A stretch of 24,973 bases of DNA from Eimeria necatrix (lineage: Eukaryota; Apicomplexa; Conoidasida; Eucoccidiorida; Eimeriidae): positions 1-24,973 of the forward strand of contig NW_013651668.1 of the NCBI RefSeq assembly GCF_000499385.1. The letters run 5' to 3'. Each line of letters opens with the position of its first letter. Positions within the stretch are counted from its first letter, which is position 1. Both the position numbers and the translations under genes were made by a program. The notes under the pieces are model-generated. The model did no database searches. It was not told the origin of the DNA and saw only the letters and a list, made by a program, of their open reading frames with translations. Positions 1 to 9,966 of this stretch are shown here, piece after piece.

Positions 1-1658
1 AGTCCTGCAGCATTAAGGTGTGGGAACGGATTGGCTGTTACCCGTTCACCAAACTGCGCACACGCGACTTGTCTTTTGTTTAATAGAGCGAATAAATCGA
101 ACATGGCATGTGGAAGCACCCGAGACCTGTGTTGGTGAGTGCTCTAGTTAGGGAGTTAGCGTTTACTTCTGGAGCTTTGCGATCTAATGCGGTTCTCACA
201 GTTTCCGAGCTGCTGTTTGCAGCGCTGAATATACGGACTGTGAGGTCCGGGTAAAATGTCCGAGCAAATACAACACGCACGTTACAACAGCTGAGGCGAC
301 TTTGCGTGTGTATTATTTCGCCTTGCTGAGTTCATTTGCCCGCCACACGATAGGTCTGAGACATCAACATTTGATGTTTGCGTTTAGCGAGTACGTCAAG
401 GGCGTGATTGCGCAATGCATGTCATTTTCGGTTCTATTTCTTCACTGCACGTATCTGACGCAAACCGTGTGATGTTGCAGGTATCGGCACTGCACACCCC
501 GCAGGCTGGCCACAACACTGCATTCTCTCGATACTTCCTTCTACAACCTAGTCTGATGTTAACAGCAGTGCAGACTGTTTGTTATTGTAGGGAATTTGCA
601 AACGTTCATGGAAGGCATCTTAAATGTTGACAAGAGTTGAACATCTCTTCTTCGCCATTCCTGTTGCACTCAAATGAAGACTATTTGTCGACATCAGAAA
701 TGCTTGTGAAGGGGTCGAATGTTTCCGTAGCTGAACAATTCGCTGGCTTTGTTTGGCCGGAGATTCTTATTGGTTAAATATCTGAATTAGCATAGGGTTT
801 ATGTCTGCTTGCGCATTTGCATCGTTTGCGTAAATAACACTTCGTCATGACCATGATCGCCGATGCGGTCAAGCCCAAGTTCCTCCACGGCTGAAGCGTT
901 GCATTGTTTGTGTCTCTGCCGGACGATATGTGGGTAAAGAACATTGAGCTCCGTAATTTGCGTTATCGATGAAAAAATTGTAGAACGTAAAAAACATTTC
1001 ACCAGCCCGCCACTTTCTCAGTCTCATGCACGACGCTCGGGGGAGCTCTTTTCATTTGCAACAGCAGGTCAATGTGTATTTTTGCCACATGGTGCTGAGT
1101 TCTGGCAGCGGATTTTTAAATTTCATCAGTATCTCTGCAGGTGTACTCTATATCGGCATTCACAATGACGGCAAGCGATTTGACACAGCCTTTTCATGGG
1201 CGCCAGGCCCATGGGAAGAATCTATTGCCGGCAGTAGCCAGTTATGCCGTACAGCAATACGACGACGTCCACCACGTCAATTCACAATAATTGTTCGTGC
1301 TGACTGTCCCAGCAGCATTGAAACCCTTTAGGGATTGTGTTGGTTCTATGTTGTTGCTGATGACAAAGTAACACTCTGCTTTCATGGTTGCTGAGCACCC
1401 TGAATGCGTTTAATGGCGCCCACACCGAACGCCACCTCCGAGAACTACCCCTGCGTTGCCTTAAGTGATCGCACTGAGAGTTCCCTTCGGAGATCCGTGT
1501 GCTGTCTGCCTCGCCGTCTCAATATAGCACTTTTTGTGTCGCTCAAGTGACCAAAATGTTTTTACTAAACTTCCGGATGAGCATTTAAACATTCAAAAAG
1601 TCACTGGTGCCTACCTAACAAATCAGCGAAAAAGTATCGATGTATTTTCGCAGTCGTC
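1..1658. other. Gene-poor high-complexity DNA, no gene recognised
   Basis: There are only short overlapping frames on both strands. The longest is 101 codons at 1026-1331 (+), and none has a recognisable domain, signal peptide or repeat. Base composition is close to balanced between G and C: the line 1441-1500 has 15 G and 17 C. A 7-bp GC-rich inverted repeat (CATGGGC/GCCCATG, arms 1195-1201 and 1207-1213, 5-base loop) is the only local structure seen. It could hold exons of a spliced gene that cannot be recognised by eye. Confidence 0.5.
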
Positions 1659-1734
1659 GTGAGAAATTTAGCTTGTGACTCTCCACAAGCTACACTGTGG
1701 GAAATTTAGTCTGTGTTTCTCCGTAAGTTGTTGT
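1659..1734. repeat. 38-bp tandem duplication with internal inverted repeat
   Basis: Two adjacent copies begin at 1659 and 1697, a period of 38. Both contain GTG(A/G)GAAATTTAG followed by a CTTGTG/TCTGTG segment and CTCC(A/G). The first copy also contains a perfect 8-bp inverted repeat, AGCTTGTG (1670-1677) and CACAAGCT (1684-1691), with a 6-base loop. The second copy has lost the pairing. It is probably a chance local duplication; no coding frame uses it. Confidence 0.6.
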
Positions 1735-4159
1735 GGTCCAGATAAATAAAGTGGGCGTGCGCTACTCCTTTGGAAAAAAAGGTGGCAGCACTCAGCAATG
1801 CGAATCACCACAGCAGCTTGTTTTGCCTTCCACTGTGGTGCCTACTACCAGTCTCAACGTGAGCAGCATCTGCTGGCTCGAAGGAAAGACAGCATCAGAT
1901 CTGCAGCATGTTCCACCTCATAGCAGCAAAGAGTGACTAATTCGCAGTGACCGTCGCAAAATATCGTCCTTACTTCGCAAGCTCCGTCGGTTCAACAGTT
2001 GCAGCAAGTTCTCTAGAGACTGCCTGATTAATTTGTTTGCTAGGAAAAGACAAAGAACCATCTCGCGTTCCTCATCGGAGCACTCACAATCCTTGCTTGC
2101 ATGTGTTAAAAGACTCAAGAGACGTTTGATGATTCTGCGTTTGCAATTGTTTGTGATGTTTTCTGGTGAGGAAAATTGTATTTCAGCGTTTTTCGAGTGG
2201 TGCGCCCAATCTTGCACAACATTCCACCCTGTACGTTGGAGTGCGCATGCGCGTGCAGGAGGCGGAAGGAATTATTTAAATGTGCTGGGATCGGCTTGTC
2301 GCTCGGCATTTCAAAATTTCCCGGCGCGCTACACAATGCTTGGCTTTCTCCATGATGCTTGGACACTGAAAGGAGACTTGACCGAACATTATGGGGCATA
2401 ATAGATACCATTCTAAACTAGCGGCTTCAGAGAAGTTCCCGCCACCTGCTTATTGATTTCGTTCTGTGACAGGTGCCTCAAGTCGCGATGGTCGAAGAAG
2501 GGAATATCCGTGTGTACCTAGCAGCTCGTCGGTTTCCCAATGCTGTGCATGTTGAGCCTGCGTCAATCAACCAATCCACGTGCTGTTTCGCCTCTGCCTA
2601 TAGTAGCCCACTTTAAGAGTTTGTTGATTCCTCTACCTTTCTGTACAACAAGCTTGCCATCACGTCGTGAGCCGTGGCGCACCAGTTGACGCGCCGTGGA
2701 GAAATGTGTGTTCCAAACATAGCTGCGGCAAGCAAGACAATGTTGGGTGCAACGTCATGTGTCGCCGGTATGCTGGCCTCGCTGGAAAGACTCTAGCACA
2801 TTGATACCCTTCTCCGATCGATCCAGTATCTATTTTAAAGCTGCGCGAGATGGGTTCCAAGCGGTACCTTCATTTATGCTGGAGTATTTATGGCAGCGGC
2901 ATGATGCGGGCAGATGCAGTATATACTCAAGTCGTGCTTTTAGCGGCTTGATTTGCTTCGGGCGCTCTCTGAAGTAATTTTATGAACTCCTTTCCGGCTA
3001 AGTATCAAACGCAGCACGTGCTTGTCACCCTAATGCAAATCCCTAGTGCTATGGCAAATTTAAAAAGGACGACTAGCATTTTGAAGTAAATCCGCTCGCA
3101 GCACCTGAACGACGACGAACTCCCTTAGTATGGGCCCATTCATGCTATGACGACTTCTCCAGGAGTTATTCAATAACTTAAAGAGCTCTCGAAAAACACA
3201 GTAGACAGTATAGGTGAGTTATTATCGTGCAAAGTATGGTGGGAAAAGGGTACAATCTCCATTCGTGCAAGTATCAAGTATTAAAGCAGTGCAGGGATAC
3301 GTCTGCTGTTCCTTCGTGTCAAACGTAAATGCCCATGCCGTACATGTGACTTCTACTTAATTGTCGCGTGCATGAGCCTTAAGAATCTTCAGACCACAAG
3401 GCACGAGCTGCGACTATAGGAAGGGCCGCAAAGAAGCAATGCCTTCATAAGGGTGATTGTGGGGTTTGCGTGCTTAGAAGCAAAAACTAGTAATTCTTAT
3501 TTAGCCACTCCCACTCACAAGTTGTGTATCGAGTTGGTATACTAACCAAAAATTCTAGCCTTCAGATGAAAGCTTCCATTGTAAACTGTCACAAATTGGT
3601 AAACGTACATCACATATCAGGTTACAAGGTAACACTGCAATCGTTTCTGGTTAGGCCACTAGTTTTTAACGACTTGCTGGACACAGCTCAGCCCACGTCG
3701 TACTTTCCAGGGCATTCCAAAGGGCTTGAATGCATTGTGAAAGTCACCAGTAGTGCTGAAACCAGTGAAGGCTTGTATAGCCCTATGGAGAAACAAGCAG
3801 GCCAAGTTCACTCGCAAATTGCTACCAACGCGAACCGAACCAGGTTAGCTGAGCCTGCCGTCGAAGAAAATAAGTAACTTCGCTCCGAGAGGCCGAAAAA
3901 GAGGCTATCCTGCTGCATATGCTTATTTCCGTTGCTTGTTTTTGTTGAGGGCCCTCATACTGTAAAACCACTCATAAATTGCGTTGAAGATTTGTTTCAG
4001 AAGAAGACGCAGTTAAAAACCGGCTCTTTTAGTGCCAATACTACAGCATTTGTCACAGCAAGCATTGAGCGAAAGAGGTTTCCTCATCTTGCAGAAACAT
4101 GCGCACTCCAACGTTCAGGAAGACAAACCAGTTGATCGAATACATCATAACCACTGAGG
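1735..4159. other. Gene-poor DNA, no gene recognised
   Basis: The longest frames are 2033-2401 (+, 122 codons, fully overlapped by an antisense frame at 2115-2411) and 3524-3877 (+, 117 codons, first in-frame ATG only at 3566). Neither shows a recognisable domain, hydrophobic segment or repeat, and a six-frame scan of random 47% GC DNA of this size would give frames of this length. A perfect CpG-rich palindrome, GCGCATGCGC, lies at 2243-2252. No repeats link this stretch to the satellites downstream. Confidence 0.5.
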
Positions 4160-4177
4160 CAATGAATTTATTCATTG
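4160..4177. repeat. Short perfect inverted repeat
   Basis: Arms CAATGAAT (4160-4167) and ATTCATTG (4170-4177) are exact reverse complements separated by two bases. There is no T-run or coding end next to it to suggest a terminator. An 8-bp hairpin of this kind is expected a few times by chance in 25 kb. Confidence 0.55.
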
Positions 4178-4289
4178 AACAATTATCCCTAATGATTACG
4201 GCCAAACATACTTGCGGCACATTCAACTGATGTAGTCCAAAGTAAGAGCCAGGGCATATTGGCCTATTGCATGCTAGCATACACAGTAC

Positions 4290-4310
4290 GACGTAATAGT
4301 ATATTACGTC
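4290..4310. repeat. 9-bp perfect palindrome with 3-base centre
   Basis: Arms GACGTAATA (4290-4298) and TATTACGTC (4302-4310) are exact reverse complements around GTA. It lies about 120 bases after another short palindrome and next to a TGCATGC motif at 4268-4274. It could be a dimeric factor site, but this is near the chance level for the window. Confidence 0.55.
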
Positions 4311-5274
4311 CGCATTCCTCCTTGTCAAACCCTGAGGGCGCGTGGTGGAAGACTCTGCGGCTTAGCTACAAATCCAAGCAACCAAATTTTAAGTACAAGA
4401 CTCTACGTCCTCTGTTTCAACGCACTGGATCTTAGTCCAGTGTAGCATGCACCTAATGCATCTAGAATTACTAACTCCTTTCTGTAGTTCCGAAGGTTCG
4501 CAGCACGGCACAAAATGTTGTCAATGTTTGGCATAACAGGACGCACTTGGCTCCGTAAATATTTTGACTCCTCAAACAAGCGGTACACAGAAGCACCGTA
4601 AAATTCAGAGCCAGTTTAATGATTCCAGTGCTAAGTCAAAGGCAGTGAACACAGACAAAGCGTGCCTCGCACAACTGGGCTACCGTTGCATATTCTAACT
4701 TCGAGCAGCACGCCCAGTTCGTCCTCGTCAGTTTTTTTCCCTTCGAGACAACAGTTCTCTGCTTCGAAACTCATGCAAACAAAAGAGCAAATGATTTTAG
4801 AACAGACGCTTGGACAGGGCTGTGGGTAGTCAGCTAGGCTTATAATTGGCAGCTTTACGCCCGGCTGCCGCTGCATTGTCGATGCTAACCCCTGGTCTGA
4901 ACTCGTTGACTCAGCGCACTGTAACCAAACCAAATCAACAATATTAGTAATTCGCACTGTGCACCGTGGTCACTATTTATGGATAACATGTGGGAATGCG
5001 ACCACATAGGAACTCATGTCACATATCGAAAGGCTAAAAACGAAGACCAAACGCACAGCTCTGGACTGATAAAAATACTGCGTAGGCAAATGACGTGATA
5101 CAGCAAGTGCCTCGGTGCAGCATCAAGCTGTTGTATAGTCGAAGCCATCTATGGCTTGAAGGCCATATACCGCCCTCTATGTCGAAATCGTCTACGTTCA
5201 CGACGCAGCTTGACTTCCTGGCATAATGGCTAAGCTCACCCCAGTATTTGCGTCTCTGCTAGCTGTACCGCTGG
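4311..5274. other. Gene-poor DNA, no gene recognised
   Basis: Only short frames, the longest 108 codons on the minus strand at 4631-4957, without recognisable features. The line 4741-4800 has 10 G and 13 C, so there is no G-over-C bias here. A GCATGCA motif lies at 4445-4451. A 6-bp inverted repeat (TATGGC/GCCATA) lies near 5148-5165. Confidence 0.5.
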
Positions 5275-5336
5275 ACAGCTGATCACTGGTGTAAGCTTGC
5301 CCTGTACAGCTGATCATCGGTGCAAGCACTTCGGTG
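5275..5336. repeat. 31-bp tandem duplication
   Basis: Copies start at 5275 and 5306. Both begin ACAGCTGATCA and continue with (C)TGGTGTAAGC or TCGGTGCAAGC, so about 25 of 31 positions agree. The repeat is confined to two copies. Confidence 0.65.
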
Positions 5337-5908
5337 TCTGCTGCCCCTGTTGCAGTGTCCCAGTCGTGGATTCTGACCAAATGAGGATAGGATATCTCCG
5401 GAAAAAGAAAAAGTCCCTGTGGAAGAAGGAGCCCAATATTTTGCTCTTGAAATTGTTGCTGGTCCAGAACTAGGAAAAGGCAACGTCACCTAACCAACTG
5501 ATGATGTGATTCCGCCACAACGGAAGACAGAAGTCAAACAGCACAGGCAATCCTTAACAATATAATAAAGTAGTGAACGTTCTGTGGTACACTTCAATTG
5601 CTTCTGAGACTAGTGAGCAGTCAGTCCGCTTCCACAGCGTGGCTTTCTTGGGTCACCCAGCCAAGTGCATGGGTCAACCCGTAAACTCACAAGCTATACT
5701 AGCACAGGCGACCCACCTTTGCTGCAGCGCAGTTGGACCTCTTTGCCCGTATTCAAATTTATCAATCAGTGGCTGTCCGCCGTGGTTGTTCTTCTTTTTG
5801 TAACTCGGGGCCTCAGATTAAGGCTTGATGCCCTTGTTGCTGTCTGCCCTCGTTGACAGGTGATCTTGTTGCCTCGTGCTCCCGAAAACCTCCTCAGATG
5901 AAAAAAAA
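5337..5908. other. Upstream flank of the candidate gene
   Basis: No gene recognised. If the ORF at 5909 is real, this holds its 5' region. Just before the start is a pyrimidine-rich run ending in CCTCAG at 5892-5897, which would serve as a splice acceptor, so the transcript may begin further upstream. No TATA-like element or other core promoter could be identified, which is normal for coccidian genes. Confidence 0.35.
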
Positions 5909-6382
5909 ATGAAGAAAATGAGACTCCAAAATGGATTTTCAGTCCACTTCAAGTCTGGTGCTCTTCTTTCTCTCTGCATTATGCCTGCCTTGACTGTATG
6001 TGTGGGAGAGCAGCCCGTACATTTGTCGGGAGCGGACCAACGTCTCTCTCATCACGAGTCAAAAAGTGTCAGTTTTCCTTTAATTAGCACAGTTGGTGAC
6101 CCCAGAGTGTCCGGATCGGCAATACCTACGTGTCGCAGAAGCCGAAGCTTCGGAAAGTTCAAGTCACAGCACTCTTCACTGCACGCCTTCGGAATCACCG
6201 CAGCCGCTCTAGCGGCAGCGTTCATCGTGTTGGCGTGCTTTCAGAAGATCAAAGCGAATACAAGTGGCTCAGAATGGTCAAGGAACCTAGATGGCGGGGA
6301 AAAGGATGATAAACTGCCTGGCTGCCCTGTAAGCTGGCTTTCCTGTCCGGCATTTCAAGAGTTGCTAAGGAACGCCCTGTAG
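5909..6382 (+). CDS. Candidate secreted or membrane protein, lineage-specific, possibly a first exon
   Basis: This is the longest frame in the window from a true ATG: 157 residues. I recognise no family. The N-terminus is basic (MKKMRLQ) and is followed by a hydrophobic core at residues 17-32 (GALLSLCIMPALTVCV), which fits a signal peptide ending near residue 33. Residues 34-92 are polar and Ser-rich with a basic patch (CRRSRSFGKFK). Residues 94-111 form a clear Ala-rich membrane span, then comes a charged tail (GGEKDDK) and a short Cys-containing end. A good splice donor (CCT|GTAAGC) at 6329 falls on a codon boundary, so the last 17 codons could instead be intron. An acceptor at 6467-6468 would join an open frame running to 6831. 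The first ATG (5898) opens only a 4-codon frame, which overlaps the chosen start across a 9-A tract. It lies just upstream of where G-over-C bias begins. What I see is signal plus membrane span; a family-level identity is inference. Confidence 0.4.
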   Translation: MKKMRLQNGFSVHFKSGALLSLCIMPALTVCVGEQPVHLSGADQRLSHHESKSVSFPLISTVGDPRVSGSAIPTCRRSRSFGKFKSQHSSLHAFGITAAALAAAFIVLACFQKIKANTSGSEWSRNLDGGEKDDKLPGCPVSWLSCPAFQELLRNAL

Positions 6383-7049
6383 TAATTGAAGAGGCGCGTA
6401 GCTCCATTTAGTGGCATATACAATTTCGGTCGCAGGGGCTGTCACCGCAGCGGGGCTGAGCGTGACAGAACTCCTTCAAGGAGCTTTTGTATGACGAAAC
6501 GCAGCGAGATTTTCAAAAACTGGTCAGACACCCGGCGAATAATCTACATAGACACATAGAGGGATACCTTTGCCTTATAATTCAGTCTTGCTGTGGCAGG
6601 TTGGCCGTGTTTTCGAGTGCCAGCGGCCAAAAAGCACTCAGGTGCGATTTTGTTAGGCAGCCACAGCGAACCGGCACTAAAACGTGCATGCATTGTGCTA
6701 ACTATAGGATAGCGCTTCGTTTGGACTCATTTTGGGGCATGCCAAGTGACTTTGGAGGGTCGTTGCGGTCACAAGAGGTTTGCAGTTTACGCCACCACAA
6801 CAGAAAAGCTGTGTATTCAGTCAATCCATAAGCAACATGAAAGTGCTGGTGCAATCTGTTTTTCCGGGAAAGTGGGGATATGCGCGTTTTAGCCCGTGGG
6901 TTTGAGCATAAAGTAGCAACTAACTGAGTTGTTTCTGAACGCCAGACGGGGCATCTCGAGCTGGCAGAGGCATGGGGAACCAAGTTATTGTCTGTTGGTT
7001 TTAAGAGGACGATGGCGAAAGATGCGATCCGCGCTGTTGAAGAATTTCA
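6383..7049. other. Possible second exon or 3' flank, then start of skewed DNA
   Basis: An open plus-strand frame runs from a possible acceptor at 6467-6468 to a stop at 6831. It has no recognisable domain, and the polypyrimidine tract before the acceptor is weak, so exon status is unproven. A TGCATGC/GCATGCA motif lies at 6685-6692. From about 6.85 kb the plus strand becomes visibly G-rich. Confidence 0.3.
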
Positions 7050-7139
7050 GTGAGGACAACCGCTAGTGTGCCATGGAAAGGAAGAGACGGAAGCGTGAGG
7101 ACAACTGCTAGTATGCCTTGCAGAGTAATAGACGGAAGT
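7050..7139. repeat. 45-bp tandem duplication, two copies
   Basis: Unit 1 is 7050-7094 and unit 2 is 7095-7139. Both begin GTGAGGACAAC and end AGACGGAAG, with most differences in the middle (about 36 of 45 positions agree). The period is a multiple of three, and the minus strand stays open through both units, giving two 15-residue repeats containing the shared segment LAVVLT. No start, domain or flank supports a real protein, so the in-frame period may be chance. Confidence 0.75.
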
Positions 7140-8307
7140 GTTAGAAGAGTCTGTAAGCTCTTCGATAAGGTCTTCGGTGCTCGAGTGACTGAACGCAGGC
7201 TGTGCACAACAAAAAATCTTTAAATACCTGCCGAAGCAGTATAAGCGACACATATGGAAAAGTGAAAGGGCCATGAGCACAGGCTGTGGAAATCCGTCGG
7301 CGGTCTGATGAGGCTGCGGATTGGATGATCAATGCCGCCGAGGGAATCGACGACTGGCGTAATGGCCTAGTTTGGTGAAATTAGGAGGGCTTGATTTGCA
7401 AGAATATGGCGCAAAAAAGGATGCGAGGTCAGAAACTCAGCATGCTTCTCTGTTGAGGTGTTCGAGTTTGATTTACAGCGGCCCAACAAGGTCTCATTTT
7501 GGCAAGTGTTGAGGCAAGGACTGCTGTCAGCAACCAACAACGAAGTTTCTGGTGTTGAGCGTGCAGTCGGGTCTTTAAATGATTCAGCCAGTGCGCCAAG
7601 CTGCAGGCGATGAATTGATCGCACTTGTGGAGACTTGCAAGATGGTCGAAGCGTGCTTGCGACTCATCAATTTGGGATGTGGTGAATCACAGTGACACCG
7701 GTAGGCGATGGGTGCTTGTCGGTGTGGCATCCAGATAAACAGCATGAGTCAGGCACAAGGGCCTTTTAAAAAACAGCGGGACTGAGGCGCTTGGAAGGAG
7801 CTGTGATAGGGAAGGCTGATATAAAACGTGCGCTTGCTGCACATCGTGCAACGTTCCAGACGGCTCAGCAGGATGTGGAAATGTCGAGCTTGCAGTACTC
7901 TGGCTCTTGCATATCGACTCTGCTGAGCAGCGATAATAGGACCGAGCAGTCTCGTTTGTACACAAGCTGCGACTCACTGCAGTGTACCGTGCCTTGCTAG
8001 TTTTGAAGATTCCTGACTCCGAGGGAATATCTTGATGGCGCAGCGGCCTGTGTGATAGACGTCTGAAGTGAGCAGTTAAAGCTGGAAAGCCTGTTGGGCG
8101 CACGGAAGCGGTGAGGTGGCTTCTCTGATGAGAACGTGCAGCTGGCTAGTGTGATCATGCTGCCAGACTGTACGTCGAAATGCATGCTGAATTGGTTTGC
8201 CTTTCCGTTTGAGGCCGTTACGCTCACGGTGTCAAGTGAGTGATTTTGCGTGGGCGCTTCGATTCCTCTAGGGGGAGAAAGACAGCAACGATTTGTGTAG
8301 AGGCAAG
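7140..8307. other. Gene-poor, plus-strand G-rich DNA
   Basis: No convincing gene. The 138-codon minus-strand frame at 7687-8103 has no recognisable domain and lies on the C/A-rich strand, where stop codons are rarer. The line 8041-8100 has 22 G and 11 C. A TGCATGC motif lies at 8181-8187. Short stretches near 8110-8160 faintly resemble the first part of the family A satellite, but not enough to call a copy. Confidence 0.45.
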
Positions 8308-8505
8308 ATGGCAAAGAAGTTCTGCAGGAGGCTATTGAGTCTTAGAACCCCAGGCGCCTGCGCCAGGGTCAGCGTGTTCTTCGGGTTTTATCTACAGGGA
8401 CTAGTGCTGGGTGCCTTAATTGGGCCATCGCTGTGGCGCTGCAGGAAAAATATCTGCTCTCTGTACAGGGCAGGCGCGTTGTGGCAGCAGCAGGTGCTTT
8501 ACTGA
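8308..8505 (+). CDS. Small hydrophobic ORF, possible membrane micro-protein or first exon
   Basis: 65 residues from an ATG in a strong eukaryotic context (A at -3, G at +4). It starts with a basic segment (MAKKFCRRLL). Residues 21-40 form one hydrophobic, Gly-spaced span (FFGFYLQGLVLGALIG) that could be a signal anchor, followed by a Cys/Arg tail. No family is recognised. A CAG|GTGCTT near the end could act as a splice donor, so this might be a first exon. It lies inside the strand-skewed, otherwise gene-free DNA just before the family A satellite, and short frames of this size are common by chance. Confidence 0.2.
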   Translation: MAKKFCRRLLSLRTPGACARVSVFFGFYLQGLVLGALIGPSLWRCRKNICSLYRAGALWQQQVLY

Positions 8506-8976
8506 TTAGAAGGGAAGCGGGCTAATGGAATTTCGGGCTTGAGCAGATGGGGTTTGTCGTTTCGTCTCGGCCCCTGGGCAGAGGCATAATGAGGCTCAAC
8601 TGTCTTCACTCAGTTCTCTGAGCTGCTTGCTGCAGACATGCGGCTTGCGATTGCTGTGTGTACAACAGCTGGACAGCGTCGCCACGTATGGCTAGATTCA
8701 GTTCGGGAGCTCAGATTTTTCCTGCTCATTAGAACAGAGGCACGAGGTTTCCTTACAGAGACTGCCACAGTAAATAATACCGTGAGTGGCGTATGGACTT
8801 CTCTATTCTGTTCGCCAGTGATGCAGATATTACGCGGGTTTTAGCCAGTGCGTTTGCGTGCAATACCACTTTTTTCTCATCCGTTTTAATGGGTTGCCTG
8901 ACCCATGATATCAGTGGAGGGCTGGAGGTCAATTTTCCTCTCAAGCTGCCATGGAGGATTTTTTTTTTGACAGTCC
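8506..8976. other. Leader of the satellite block, probable decayed family A fragment
   Basis: No gene recognised. The segment at about 8600-8680 resembles later satellite segments at 9640-9700 and 10660-10720, sharing a pattern around TTGCGATTG.TGTGTG and a preceding MTCGTGT-like stretch. Part of an older, more diverged family A copy therefore probably lies here. A run of ten T occurs at 8959-8968, directly before the first clear unit. Confidence 0.4.
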
Positions 8977-9966
8977 TTGTGAATTGGCGAAGCGATACAA
9001 TTAGGGTGTCACACAGAGTAGACAGGCGAGTGCGTTTTCAATGTGATGCTTTCACCGGGCATTACGACTTGCCAAGTTCGACTTTGGGTAAAGAGAAATG
9101 AAAACTACCTGCGTGCATGAGTCTAGTGCGACACAACGAGCTGGCGTCTACTGACGAGACATGTTGCTCCGCTGTAATTCACAGGGAGAATGTGCTATAT
9201 CTCATTGCATGGCTTCGTTGCATGGTTGTGATTTTTCGGTACTTTAAGCTACGTGTAACAAAAGCTCACGAGGTGGTAAGGAAGACCCTTAATGTCTCCT
9301 CTCCTCACGAGTGTGAGAACTGAGTAGTGGAAGGTTTCTTCAGGAAGTGCGTGGCAACGCAGAATTTTGCTAGGTTATCTCTTTGTCGAAGCTTTGTACA
9401 GCTCTTGTATTGATACCTGAGTAAGCTGATCAGTGTTTTAGTAGGTGATCGCTTGTAATGAAGATAAATTGGACAATGCATGCAAGCGTAATTCACCAAG
9501 GATGGAGTATGAGAGTCTACATACTGACGGAAAGCGTGAGGTGGTTGGCTTGAACGGTTGAGGAGTGATTTGTGCTGGCCTTCTTAGCTGTGTTATGTCG
9601 TGTTGGCTCTAGTGAGATGTGATTCAAGAGTCTTGACTGAGCTGTGAGGCGTACGGTGCACACATGCAACTTGGCACTGATGCGTTTACGATGGCTCACC
9701 GCCGTTCCCTCACCTGTGAACATTCAGTGTGGATATTCACATGCTAGTCTGCGGTAATGGAGAAATCAAAGACATCGGTTCATGAACAGCTGCTCTGGAG
9801 GTACATTAAGATGCGTGTAAAAGACTTACTGGCGCTGCAATGGTAAGGATTCAGGAAGTTCGTTTGCAAGCTGGAACACTTTTTCTTGATTTGTCTGAAT
9901 ATGGTGGTTGGTCCTCAACAGCAGTGAAGGGCTGAAGGTACATCAGTCTCAGAGGCAACCTGCGCT
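8977..9966. repeat. Satellite family A, unit 1 (about 990 bp)
   Basis: First clear copy of a large diverged tandem repeat. Ordered landmarks are: a TTGTGAATTGGCGAAG boundary at 8977; a GTCTAGTGC.ACACAA block at 9117-9170; a GCTCACGAGGTGGTAAG block at about 9265; a GTGCGTGGCAACGCAG block at 9343-9365; an AAAGCGTGAGG block at about 9530; and a GATTCAAGAGTCTTGACTGAG block at about 9620. All except the GCTCACGAGGTGGTAAG block, which is shared with unit 4, recur in order in unit 2. Within about 9343-9515 identity to unit 2 looks near 80%; elsewhere it is lower. No intact gene is encoded. Confidence 0.75.

Noticed and set aside
2033..2411. Overlapping 122-codon plus and 98-codon minus frames as genes
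   Set aside because: Mutually overlapping frames with no domain on either strand are expected by chance in this amount of sequence.
7687..8103. 138-codon minus-strand frame as a gene
   Set aside because: No domain, signal or repeat. Its Ser/Thr/His-rich make-up is what the complement of G/T-rich DNA gives.
8959..8968. T10 run as a transcription terminator
   Set aside because: It has no upstream hairpin and no Pol III gene before it. A single T10 run in T-rich eukaryotic DNA is not informative.
9366..9500. Strong coding constraint between A units 1 and 2
   Set aside because: I compared the minus-strand codons of both units here. Differences fall about evenly on the three codon positions, and a one-base gap shifts the frame before the core, so neutral drift is the better reading.
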